A stretch of 20,408 nt of DNA from Lentisphaerota bacterium (GCA_020201415.1 JAIVGW010000007.1:1-20408); one strand, 5' to 3'. Shown: positions 7,035-14,285, numbered from the stretch's first letter. The notes: a model not told the origin generated them from the letters alone. Made by a program: numbers and translations.

Positions 7035-9321
7035 CGTCCGCAATTTGGTGACGCCGCGCATTATGCATTGCCGGCAGCAATACCCGGTTCAGGCCATGGG
7101 TAAGTTTATAAATCACAAAGCCGGTGTTGTCGATATTGTTTGCGGCCAGAATCTGTTTTACGATGGCGGACGGTGACAGCCTGCTATGGTCTGAGGCTGC
7201 GCCAATACCGGGGATAACGCGGCCACGGGCGCCGGGCAGTTCGGTCTGGGCCCTGAACCAGGCTGAAAATTCACCGGTGTTGGACGTGTAATTCATAGGG
7301 CAGACAAAGTCAAGCAGGCTGTCCGCCAACCAGCGTCCCCAGTCCTGGCCCTGTTCCAGGCGGCAGGCGGGATACAGCGGGAATACCGCCGCTGAAAGTT
7401 TCAGGTTGGGATGATGCAGGCGTGCCTGCCGGGAAAATTCAGCCACGAAATCTGTTATCTGTTGTGCCCGCCATTCCAGAAAGCGCTCGGAGGACGGGCC
7501 GGTCAATACCGTTGCCGGCCATGCTTCAATCCGCTGATCCGTCTCCTCCTCAAAGGCCTTGCGGCAGGACGGGCAGAAACAGTGCTGCGCGTCGGGATAG
7601 CGGATGTAGTCCAGGTGGATGCCGGCAATCTCAGGCTGGGAGGCGAGTTTCATCAGTCTTTGCAATTCCAGCATCTGGTTGGCGCGTTGTGTCGGGCACA
7701 GCCAATGGGTTGTGCCGCCTTCAGCGGATTGTTGCAGCCGTCCGGCGGTCTGCAGCCTGTCAAGTTCATCGGCGGGCATACCGTCCAGATTCCAGCAGAT
7801 ATACCACAAATGAATGTTGATGCGGTGTTGGGCTGCGATGGCGGTGAAAGCGCCCGGTGATTCGGCTTCGCGGGTTGCCTGCAGGAAGATGTCGGAGAAT
7901 CCGGCCCGGGCCAGGCCGTCTGCCATTGTGCCCAGGTTGCCGGTCAGCATTTCCGTGCCCACCCATATTCCCTGCATGCCGGAGTTGTCGATTTCAGCGA
8001 GCGCATGCCGTGCAATGGCCTTCTGCAGCAGTTCGGCGGCATCCCAGGCTTCATCCGGTCTTTGTCCGTCAAGCAGCTCCCGAGCGCGGGTCTGCAGTTG
8101 CCGTAGTTCATCGTGAGCCGCGCCGGTGTCAGCCGCCGGCGTCATACTTTTCAGTTCCGTGTCGATATCATGCAACAGGTGGCGGGCAGCATCGGCGAAG
8201 AGGCCCGGTACGGATTCATCCAGCAGCGCTGCCAGCATTCTTCTTTGGGCTGCGTCATCGTCGGTGGATAATATATGGGAGAACCATGCGCCCCGTGGTG
8301 ATTGCAGACAGGCCGCCTGGTCCTGACGCCGACCGCGGTCATCCAGCCACCAGGCCAGCACCTTGGTGTCCCGGCCGGCCGGCTTTATGGTCAGTAAATT
8401 GGGCGGAATGCCCTGGAAAACCTGCATGGGCCCGCGCCATTCCGGTTTCGGAACAAACCCCATGGCATGGTATTCGTGTGCCTGTCCCGGCAGAAATGTG
8501 CCGGTCTGGACCCCCATCAATTCCGCCAATTCGCGGTTGGCGTTATACGCGATATACAGTTTCCCGCCGCCGCCGGCAAAGTTTTGGAGGCGGCGTAACG
8601 CCGGGGCGGAGATGTTGGGGTGATATGGCAGGATCAGCGCCCGGTATCGTTCCGGAATATCGCTATCAGTGATATCAGCGTCTGAGAGCATGGCATAGGG
8701 CACTCCCATGCGATCAAACTGATGCCCCAGCCAGTCCGCTGCCTGGATGCCGAAGTTCCGTTCCTGCGGCTGGGGCGACGACTGTTCGCCAGGTCGGGCC
8801 AGAGCCACTGCGGCTTGGCGCGGTGTGATGGCATGCAACCGTATGGCGCCGGAACCGCGGGCGGCGGACCATGGTGAAATGCGCAAGCCGGAGATTTTGT
8901 CCCATCCCTCGGGATGTTCCTGTTGTGTGAAATCAGCGCGGGCAACCCAGTGTCTTATGGTCCCGTCGCCAACCGGCAGGCTGGCCGCAAACCAGCCGCC
9001 GCCACTGCGCAGGTAAATGGTGATGCCGCTGAAGGCCGCGGGCGCATCAGTCGAATAAATGAATTCAACTCCGTCATATCCATCCAGATTCAGTCGGGTG
9101 CCGGTATCCCAGATATGGCGCCGGACGGTGTCAGGGAAGGGACAGGAAAAAACCATGCCGGCTGCATTGGTAACAGCGGCTGGAGTTTGTTCGCCGGAGG
9201 TCCATGCCAGGGATGTGATGGGTATCGGACCCGCCGGCGCAGATGCTGCTGAAACAAGCATGAGCAGACTGGCTGATGACAGAATATGCCGGGCCGCGCT
9301 CAAAACTCTATTCCCAAACAT
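7027..9321 (-). CDS. Secreted family-10 glycosylhydrolase-like (GHL10/DUF187-type) protein with GATase-like middle domain
   Basis: 764 residues from the ATG at 9321, which lies inside the last codons of the upstream gene (14-base overlap). The frame is open further upstream, but a clean signal peptide (HILSSASLLMLVSAASAPAG) starts only from this ATG. Residues about 40-170 look like a galactose-binding-type beta-sandwich. Residues about 190-380 resemble the glutamine-amidotransferase-like fold seen beside glycosidase barrels (RALILPYHPNISAPAL, FAGGGGKLYIAYN). A helical linker follows. Residues about 448-745 are the barrel: GIWVGTEML, GFSDIFLQ, NIHLWYICWN, GIHLDYIRYPD, CFCPSC, FVCPMNYTS. The GIHLDYIRYP strand is typical of family-10-like glycoside hydrolases. 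In pga systems a hydrolase-like barrel is fused to the deacetylase; here a barrel is a separate gene. Substrate is unknown; cutting or binding of the exopolysaccharide made by this operon is inferred. Confidence 0.85.
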   Translation of the reverse strand: MFGNRVLSAARHILSSASLLMLVSAASAPAGPIPITSLAWTSGEQTPAAVTNAAGMVFSCPFPDTVRRHIWDTGTRLNLDGYDGVEFIYSTDAPAAFSGITIYLRSGGGWFAASLPVGDGTIRHWVARADFTQQEHPEGWDKISGLRISPWSAARGSGAIRLHAITPRQAAVALARPGEQSSPQPQERNFGIQAADWLGHQFDRMGVPYAMLSDADITDSDIPERYRALILPYHPNISAPALRRLQNFAGGGGKLYIAYNANRELAELMGVQTGTFLPGQAHEYHAMGFVPKPEWRGPMQVFQGIPPNLLTIKPAGRDTKVLAWWLDDRGRRQDQAACLQSPRGAWFSHILSTDDDAAQRRMLAALLDESVPGLFADAARHLLHDIDTELKSMTPAADTGAAHDELRQLQTRARELLDGQRPDEAWDAAELLQKAIARHALAEIDNSGMQGIWVGTEMLTGNLGTMADGLARAGFSDIFLQATREAESPGAFTAIAAQHRINIHLWYICWNLDGMPADELDRLQTAGRLQQSAEGGTTHWLCPTQRANQMLELQRLMKLASQPEIAGIHLDYIRYPDAQHCFCPSCRKAFEEETDQRIEAWPATVLTGPSSERFLEWRAQQITDFVAEFSRQARLHHPNLKLSAAVFPLYPACRLEQGQDWGRWLADSLLDFVCPMNYTSNTGEFSAWFRAQTELPGARGRVIPGIGAASDHSRLSPSAIVKQILAANNIDNTGFVIYKLTHGLNRVLLPAMHNARRHQIADDD

Positions 9322-9622
9322 ACAAATTGTCTTTCTCGATGTCAACATCGACCGGAGTGCCGGTGCCCGGCTTGACCTGACGAAACAGCGCCTGAGGCGG
9401 ACTGGCCGGCTGTTTCGGCGCGTGTTTGGTCCCAGCCGCCGGCTCATGGGTTGGCGGCGGCATGGGGGCAAAGTTGATCGCGCCGATTTCGGGCTGATCA
9501 GAACGCTTTGCCTGTTCCATTTGGTTGCGTCTTACCCGCGAATTCCAGATGGCAGCAGCGGCGAAAATCAGGCTCAGAATTGTTGCTATGACGCCGGTGG
9601 CAGTCAACATGTTGTCGTTCAT
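9308..9622 (-). CDS. Small single-helix membrane protein, first gene of the exopolysaccharide operon
   Basis: A 104-residue protein with one N-terminal membrane helix (about residues 6-27, TGVIATILSLIFAAAAIW), then a basic stop-transfer patch (NSRVRRNQ) and a hydrophilic, proline-rich tail. I do not recognise a family. As a small inner-membrane partner encoded with a GT2 synthase it occupies the role PgaD plays in pga operons, but there is no sequence evidence of homology. The TAG stop overlaps the next gene's ATG by 14 bases, strongly suggesting a real, coupled gene. The ATG at 9622 has no obvious ribosome site; an AGAGG lies much further upstream. Confidence 0.7.
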   Translation of the reverse strand: MNDNMLTATGVIATILSLIFAAAAIWNSRVRRNQMEQAKRSDQPEIGAINFAPMPPPTHEPAAGTKHAPKQPASPPQALFRQVKPGTGTPVDVDIEKDNLYVWE

Positions 9623-9684
9623 GGCATTATCATCAGGTTGGCCGTGTGTGACGTGCTGTGCTTTTCAATCCTCTTTACCGTTGC

Positions 9685-9712
9685 ATGGTATTGATTTTAC
9701 GATATTTGTCAA
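9685..9712 (-). promoter_or_regulatory. Probable sigma-70-like promoter of the exopolysaccharide operon
   Basis: On the minus strand a perfect TTGACA (9712-9707) is followed after 16 bases by TACCAT (9690-9685, 4 of 6 to TATAAT). Transcription would start about 55-60 bases before the ATG at 9622. Identified by eye only. Confidence 0.5.
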
Positions 9713-9743
9713 GTGTTTAAAAATTCACGAAAATTGCGCGCAA

Positions 9744-9926
9744 TGCAAAAGGTCAGGGCTGCGTCATTCTCAGGCAAGACGGCTCGGTCGGAGACCTCGC
9801 CCTACCATTTCATAAGCATTTACCGTGGGTAGGGCGCGCATGCGCTAGGAGCGGGGTAAACCTCCGGCTTGCCGCGCCAAAGGCGGGGGCGAGCCGCCGA
9901 GAATGACGCAGCCGTGTGCAAAAGGT
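9744..9926. mobile_element. MITE-like non-autonomous element with 10-bp target site duplication
   Basis: The element spans 9754-9916 (163 bp). Its ends are 18-bp inverted repeats: CAGGGCTGCGTCATTCTC on the left and, read inward from the right, CACGGCTGCGTCATTCTC (17 of 18 identical). The 10 bases TGCAAAAGGT flank it directly on both sides (9744-9753 and 9917-9926), a perfect target duplication that marks a past transposition. No ORF of transposase type lies inside. The interior is itself partly palindromic (CCTCGCCCTACC at 9795-9806 against GGTAGGGCGCG at 9828-9838; GCGCATGCGC at 9836-9845). Ten-base duplications and CAGGG-type ends would suit an ISAs1-like transposase, but that is only a guess. 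It sits between the two divergent promoters. Confidence 0.85.
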
Positions 9927-9973
9927 TGGTTGCTTGAAAAAATGTTTTGATTTTATGCCAGTGTCTTATACAA

Positions 9974-10002
9974 TTGATTCATCTTAAATGTTTTTGTATT
10001 GT
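9974..10002 (+). promoter_or_regulatory. Possible promoter of the receiver-ATPase operon
   Basis: TTGATT (9974-9979) and TATTGT (9997-10002) are 17 bases apart, each matching 4 of 6 consensus bases. A start would fall about 40 bases before the ATG at 10051. The surroundings are AT-rich and other placements (for example TATACA at about 9968) are possible. Confidence 0.3.
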
Positions 10003-10050
10003 CTGTTGTGACGGACCAGGACTTTGTGTGCTTTATTTGAGAAATGAATC

Positions 10051-10431
10051 ATGGCTAAAATATTGGTGATAGATGACGACTCGTCCATTCTGGAATATTT
10101 CCGGAGACTGAAGGACTCTTTTCATGGCGAATTGGTTTTTGCGCAGAGCGGCGCCGAGGGCTGTCGTCTGGTGCAGGACCAGGAAATAAAAGTGGTCATT
10201 ACCGACTGGATCCTGCCGGGCAAACTGCAGCAACTGAAATTGCTGTGTGAGTTAAAGCGCCTGCGCCCCGGGCTGCCGATCATTGTGACTTCCGGTTATT
10301 CTTCGGACGATATTATTGATCAATGCAGGCAAGTAGGGGTAACGGATTTCTTAACCAAACCTTTTGAGCTTTCATTTGCGACTAAAATTGTCGATCGTCT
10401 GATGTTGTCCGGTTCCGGGAGTTCTGTGTGA
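10051..10431 (+). CDS. Stand-alone receiver (CheY-like) response regulator
   Basis: A 126-residue protein made only of a receiver domain. The acidic cluster DDD is at residues 8-10, the phospho-acceptor Asp lies in VVITDW (about residue 51), the switch Thr/Ser in IVTSGYS (about 80-86) and the conserved Lys in LTKPF (about 103). No output domain is present, so it probably acts by protein contact. Its TGA overlaps the GTG of the next gene (GTGA), so the ATPase is the likely partner. No sensor kinase is in the window. By position it could control the divergent polysaccharide operon or the ATPase, but this is inference. Confidence 0.9.
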   Translation: MAKILVIDDDSSILEYFRRLKDSFHGELVFAQSGAEGCRLVQDQEIKVVITDWILPGKLQQLKLLCELKRLRPGLPIIVTSGYSSDDIIDQCRQVGVTDFLTKPFELSFATKIVDRLMLSGSGSSV

Positions 10432-11537
10432 TTTCCAAGACCTTAATGGGTGTCAAGTTTTTCGATGATCACTTCGGCGGTGTTTACAATGGCCGCTCGG
10501 TTTTGATATCCGGTCGCAAGGGTGTCGGCAAGACGGTGGTGGGTCTGCAGTTCCTGCGGCAGGGTCTTCAGATGGATGAGCGCTGCATGATGTTGAGCAC
10601 CATGTCGTCGAAGGATTTTTCCATCTATTCGGTGTCATCAGGATTCGACATGCAGCAGGAAGTTGAAAACGGACGTCTGATCCTGCTGGAGTATCGCGAC
10701 TTTGTCCCGGAATACGGGTTTAGCGAAGGCAACATGCTGCCGCCCGACGGGTTCGATCAGTTACGTTCAATAATTGAGAGCAACATGATCCATCGGGTGG
10801 TGATCGATACGGTGCTGCCCCTGGTGGCCATCAGTACCGTCGACCGCATGCATGAACATGTTTTTTCGTTTGTGAGGTTTCTGGACCGTTTGAATGTGAC
10901 TGTTCTGATGACCATTCCCAAGCCGGTTTCGCCCATGGCGTTGAGGCTGAAGAAAACCCTGGAGGACATGGTCACAGTGTCCTGTATTCTCGCGCCCGGC
11001 GAGGGAGAAGGCGTTTTTACCTGGCAGACCGTCAAGTATTTCGGCGAGCGCAAGCTGGTTTCGCCGATATCATACACTGTTTGTCCGGGCAAAGGCCTGG
11101 TGGTTTATAACCCTGCCGATACGTCCGCCAGAGCTCCGTCCGCCGCGCCCCCGGCCCGTAATTTGTCGCATGTCTCTACCGCTGATAAAGGCGATTGGGC
11201 CGGCAGTGCCGCGGCTAAAGCGCCTGAACACCATGGCCTGCCTGACGATATGTCGACCGCCTACCAGGTCGGAGGCTGGTCGCCGGCGAAGAGTCCGGCG
11301 CTATCGCCATCACCACGGCCCACGCCATCTCAGCCGCCCGCGCCGCCATCCAAACCTTCGCCCCCGCAATCACAACCATCAAAACCGTTGTCACCCGCGC
11401 CGCCCGCTGGAATTTACGAGAAGCGCCCTTCCAAAATGTGGCTGATGCCCGGTTTGCCTATCTGTGCGCCCAGCATCACGAGGGCCTGGCCCGCCTGGTT
11501 TACCTGGCGCAGAACAGGAAGCTCGGCGGCATTCTGA
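10428..11537 (+). CDS. KaiC/RecA-like ATPase with proline-rich linker (probably fused in reality to the ExeA-like ATPase)
   Basis: The GTG start overlaps the receiver gene's stop. Residues 1-230 form a KaiC/RadA-like RecA fold: Walker A GRKGVGKT (29-36) and a Walker B strand RVVIDT ending at Asp127. Residues about 285-327 are very rich in Pro and Ser, a flexible linker. The frame then reads GIYEKRP and goes on to an unconvincing tail (about 335-369) that stops at 11537. One extra base near 11426-11430 would give GIYEKRPFQNVADARF, the usual entry of ExeA-type ATPases (P-F-x-N-x-x-D-x-R-F), and join the gene at 11438. I therefore think the last 35 residues are not real and that the intact protein is a receiver-linked double ATPase of about 595 residues. 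KaiC-like domains are used in signalling; the substrate or target here is unknown. Confidence 0.8.
   Translation: MISKTLMGVKFFDDHFGGVYNGRSVLISGRKGVGKTVVGLQFLRQGLQMDERCMMLSTMSSKDFSIYSVSSGFDMQQEVENGRLILLEYRDFVPEYGFSEGNMLPPDGFDQLRSIIESNMIHRVVIDTVLPLVAISTVDRMHEHVFSFVRFLDRLNVTVLMTIPKPVSPMALRLKKTLEDMVTVSCILAPGEGEGVFTWQTVKYFGERKLVSPISYTVCPGKGLVVYNPADTSARAPSAAPPARNLSHVSTADKGDWAGSAAAKAPEHHGLPDDMSTAYQVGGWSPAKSPALSPSPRPTPSQPPAPPSKPSPPQSQPSKPLSPAPPAGIYEKRPSKMWLMPGLPICAPSITRAWPAWFTWRRTGSSAAF
11426..11430 (+). other. Apparent single-base frameshift joining KaiC-like and ExeA-like ATPases
   Basis: The sequence reads CGC CCT TCC AAA in the first frame. One more C or T in this CCCTT stretch would read CGC CCx TTC CAA AAT, giving R-P-F-Q-N. 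Homology to the ExeA entry motif starts upstream of the GTG at 11438, so that GTG is unlikely to be a natural start. No classic slippery heptamer is seen. Confidence 0.65.
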
Positions 11538-12211
11538 CCGGGCCTTATGGCATTGGCAAATCGATGGTGCTGGAATTGCTGGCCCAGGAAGTGGGCAAGG
11601 ACAATGACTCGTCTTATATCGGCTTTGACTACGTCAAGGGTGAGACCCTCACTCTGGCGCGCCATGTTTTGGCTATGATGGGGTTTGCCGAACTGGTGCA
11701 GACCATTACCACGCCGTTTGATGCCGTGTCCTTCCTGCGCCAGAAGCGCGCCAACATGAAACATACCGTGTTGGCTATTGATGAGGCCCAGGCAATCACG
11801 GACAATGATACGTTCGATTTTCTGCAGTTGCTGCTGAATATTTCGCTCGTCGACCGCAAGATGCAGCCGATATCGCCGGCCTTTACCCTGATCCTGGCAG
11901 GCTATATTGATGCCGAGCACCTGATGTTCCAGAAGGAATCTTTGTGTCAACGTCTGCAGATTGCCTGGACCCTGGAGCCTTTGAATCAGCAGCAGGTGGT
12001 TGAGTATGTCCAGCACCGCATCCGGGTGGCCGGTGGTGATATCTGGCTGTTTGATCAGGAAGCGCTGGATGAACTGGCCGTGGCCGGCGGCATTCCCCGT
12101 ATGATCAACAATATTTGTGATGTCGCGCTGATGCTGGGGTACGCCGCCAATGTGCGGCAGGTCAACCGGAGCATTATGCAGCAGGCCGTGCAGGAAGTGT
12201 TGCGCCGTTGA
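11438..12211 (+). CDS. ExeA-like AAA ATPase (general secretion / exopolysaccharide-associated type)
   Basis: From a GTG at 11438 the frame has 257 residues. Motifs: DARFAYLCAQHHEGLARL at the N-terminus (the ExeA-family entry helix), Walker A GPYGIGKS (35-42), Walker B VLAIDEAQA (about 111-119), a sensor-type segment ending FTLILAGY (about 147-155), and the GGIPRMINNICDVAL arginine-finger region near 215-229. Relatives include ExeA of type II secretion and the ATPase found in exosortase-linked exopolysaccharide clusters, so its place next to a polysaccharide locus fits. Conserved PFQN residues lie just upstream in this frame, so the real N-terminus is longer and most likely continuous with the KaiC-like part. 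The role is inferred from family; no peptidoglycan-binding domain is visible at the C-terminus. Confidence 0.85.
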   Translation: MADARFAYLCAQHHEGLARLVYLAQNRKLGGILTGPYGIGKSMVLELLAQEVGKDNDSSYIGFDYVKGETLTLARHVLAMMGFAELVQTITTPFDAVSFLRQKRANMKHTVLAIDEAQAITDNDTFDFLQLLLNISLVDRKMQPISPAFTLILAGYIDAEHLMFQKESLCQRLQIAWTLEPLNQQQVVEYVQHRIRVAGGDIWLFDQEALDELAVAGGIPRMINNICDVALMLGYAANVRQVNRSIMQQAVQEVLRR

Positions 12212-12253
12212 GGATCTGTCCCTTCTACGCATTTCAGCTTCAGACTGTGGCAA

Positions 12254-12283
12254 GGTAGGGCGGGCTCTCCGAGCGCGCCGTCC
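12254..12283 (+). repeat. Hairpin repeat related to the MITE interior
   Basis: This segment begins GGTAGGGCGGGCTCTCCGAG and folds as a hairpin with a TCC loop (GCTC/GAGC plus outer GGC/GCC pairs). It is 25 of 29 identical to the minus strand of 9778-9806 inside the MITE-like element. Two of the four differences (positions 12 and 20) pair with each other, C-G here and G-C there. It lies in the 242-bp gap between the ExeA-like gene and the GHMP kinase gene; nothing else is recognised in that gap. Confidence 0.6.
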
Positions 12284-12453
12284 AATTGCGCCGAGTCCGG
12301 TGTTGTTGATGATAATTGCCGGCGAATTACGAACTTGCATTTGTGGAGCGGCGCCGTATGATTCAACGGGTTGTTTTTTGACTTTAGGCGTACCGGTCGC
12401 GCGTCGGCGCGGGATGGTTGATAAAAGTTTTTGCCGGGGATTTTAATGCTACA

Positions 12454-13293
12454 ATGATTATAAATGCATGTGCCTATCCCCGGGCCGGATTGGTGGGGAA
12501 TCCCTCCGATGGTTACTTCGGCAAGACCATAGCTTTTGTGTTCAGTAATTTTCGCGCCGAAGTTACTCTTTATGAATCTCCGGAACTGGAAATCCTGCCG
12601 AATACCCGCGATCATTCGCGTTTCAACAGTATTGACCATCTGGCCGAAGATGTGCGCCTGTGCGGGTATTATGGCGGCATCCGCCTGCTCAAGGCGACCG
12701 TGAAGCGGTTTTATGACTATTGCCGCGAACATAAAATCCGGCTGCCGCGGCAGAATTTCACGATCCGCTATCATTCGGATATTCCATCACAAGTGGGCTT
12801 AGCCGGTTCCAGCGCCATCATCACTGCCTGCCTGAGAGCCCTGATGGCTTTTTTCGATGTCCCGATACCTCTGCCTTTGCAGCCCAATCTTATTCTGTCA
12901 GTTGAAACCAAGGAACTGGGCATAGCCGCCGGCCTGCAGGATCGCGTTGTTCAAGCCTATGAGGGCCTGGTTTACATGGATTTCAATCGCCATCACATGG
13001 AAGCGCGCGGTTTCGGCACCTATGAAAATCTGGACTTTGCCGGCTTGCCGCCGATCTACATTGCCTATCGCGATGACCACCGCCGCAGAAGCATTTACAA
13101 GATCAGCCAGGGCAATCTCAAGATGGTCGAGACCGCCCGTTCCGTCGGCGCCAGCGCCAAATTCTCCGGATCCGGCGGCGCCATTGTCGGCGCCTACCGT
13201 GATGAGAGCATGTTTCAGGAATTGGAGCAGGCCCTGGGCCGCTTGAAAATCAAGGTGATCAAGCCCAGGCTGTGCCTGCCGCATAAACAGTAA
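12454..13293 (+). CDS. GHMP-family sugar kinase, glucuronokinase-like
   Basis: A 279-residue protein from the ATG at 12454. A TTG at 12418 is possible, but the added residues are not part of the fold. GHMP motifs: AGLVGNPSDGYFGKTIAF (11-28), the phosphate loop QVGLAGSSAI (113-122), GLQDR (160-164, carrying the candidate catalytic Asp) and AKFSGSGGAIVG (235-246). The GNPSDGYFGKTI and AAGLQDRVVQAYEGLVYMDF segments resemble, as I remember them, plant glucuronokinase, which makes glucuronate-1-phosphate. The gene is followed by a GalU-type uridylyltransferase, which fits a kinase plus uridylyltransferase pair that makes UDP-glucuronate or a related UDP-sugar. Another sugar (for example a heptose or fucose) is an alternative. 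Ribosome site weak (GGGGA about 14 bases upstream). Confidence 0.8.
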   Translation: MIINACAYPRAGLVGNPSDGYFGKTIAFVFSNFRAEVTLYESPELEILPNTRDHSRFNSIDHLAEDVRLCGYYGGIRLLKATVKRFYDYCREHKIRLPRQNFTIRYHSDIPSQVGLAGSSAIITACLRALMAFFDVPIPLPLQPNLILSVETKELGIAAGLQDRVVQAYEGLVYMDFNRHHMEARGFGTYENLDFAGLPPIYIAYRDDHRRRSIYKISQGNLKMVETARSVGASAKFSGSGGAIVGAYRDESMFQELEQALGRLKIKVIKPRLCLPHKQ

Positions 13294-13330
13294 TCCGGTC
13301 TTGTTCCGGCGCTATTCAGGGAGGTTCCAC

Positions 13331-14203
13331 ATGATCCGCAAAGCCGTAATTCCCGCTGCCGGTTTCGGCACGCGTTTTCTGCCTGCGTCAAAGTCGCAAC
13401 CCAAGGAGATGTTACCGATCGTGGATACTCCCACCATCCAGTATGTGGTTGAGGAGGCGGTGGCCGCTGGCATCACCGATATTCTGATGATCATCGGCAA
13501 GGGCAAGCGCGCCATCGAGGAACACTTTGACCGCAATTTCGATCTGGAGCAGGAATTGGAAGGCAAGGGCAAGGAAGCCGAACTGGCAATGATCCGGCGT
13601 GTTTCCAGCATTGCCAACGTGCATTTTGTCTGGCAGAAAGAATTGAACGGGCTGGGGGACGCCGTGTCGTATGCCCGCTGCCATATCGGTGACGAACCGT
13701 TTGCCCTGCTGCTGGGCGATACCATTGTGGAATCGGATTCGCCGGTAACCTCGCAGTTGTTGCAGGTGTTCGAACGCTATCAGGAATCGGTGGTGGCGCT
13801 GGAGGAGGTGCCCATGGAGCGCGTCAGCCGTTATGGCATCATGTCCGGCCGGTCGGTGGCGGAAAACCTTTACATGATTGATGATTTCATTGAGAAACCC
13901 GATATGGACGAGGCACCCTCGAACCTGGCAATTGCTGGACGCTATATCTTCACCCCGGAAATTTTTGATGCCATTGCCGAAGTCCCGCCCGGTAAAAACA
14001 ATGAAATTCAACTGACCGATGCCATGCGGCTGCTGGTGAAGACACGGGCGATGTACGGCTGGCGCTTTCAGGGCGCGCGGTATGACATAGGCAACAAGCT
14101 GGATTTCATAAAGACCAATCTTGTGTTCGGTTTAAAGCGGCCGGACATGGGCGATGATTTGCGCGCCTTTATCCGCGAACTAGTCGGCCCGCCGCAGGTT
14201 TGA
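13331..14203 (+). CDS. galU: UTP--glucose-1-phosphate uridylyltransferase (GalU type)
   Basis: 290 residues from the ATG at 13331, preceded by GGGAGG at good spacing. A frame extension to 13301 adds only nonconserved residues. Motifs: AVIPAAGFGTRFLPASKSQPKEM (nucleotide-binding loop and catalytic Lys region), IQYVVEEA, KELNGLGDAV, FALLLGDTI (metal Asp), DDFIEKP, and GARYDIGNKLDFIKTNL (sugar-binding end). It makes UDP-glucose from UTP and glucose-1-phosphate, the entry to many exopolysaccharides. Since the gene before it is glucuronokinase-like, a broader substrate such as glucuronate-1-phosphate is possible but unproven. It is separated by only 37 bases from the kinase, so both are probably one transcript. 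Confidence 0.93.
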   Translation: MIRKAVIPAAGFGTRFLPASKSQPKEMLPIVDTPTIQYVVEEAVAAGITDILMIIGKGKRAIEEHFDRNFDLEQELEGKGKEAELAMIRRVSSIANVHFVWQKELNGLGDAVSYARCHIGDEPFALLLGDTIVESDSPVTSQLLQVFERYQESVVALEEVPMERVSRYGIMSGRSVAENLYMIDDFIEKPDMDEAPSNLAIAGRYIFTPEIFDAIAEVPPGKNNEIQLTDAMRLLVKTRAMYGWRFQGARYDIGNKLDFIKTNLVFGLKRPDMGDDLRAFIRELVGPPQV

Positions 14204-14227
14204 TCCGCGCGATTTTGTCCAGCAAGC

Positions 14228-14255
14228 TTGACAAAGCAGGCTTTTATGGTAGTTT
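14228..14255 (+). promoter_or_regulatory. Probable tRNA-Val promoter
   Basis: A perfect TTGACA (14228-14233) precedes the tRNA; 16 bases later is TAGTTT (14250-14255), with TTTTAT (14253-14258) as another choice. A small inverted repeat CACTG/CAGTG (14261-14276) lies between it and the tRNA. Confidence 0.45.
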
Positions 14256-14285
14256 TATGACACTGTTTTGGCAGTGACCTTTTCC

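Noticed and set aside
11414..12340. Open frame of 308 codons on the minus strand
   Set aside because: Antisense to the ExeA-like ATPase with Walker motifs; no recognisable features of its own.
14261..14276. CACTG/CAGTG inverted repeat as a terminator for galU
   Set aside because: Only five base pairs, no T tract, and it lies downstream of the likely tRNA promoter.
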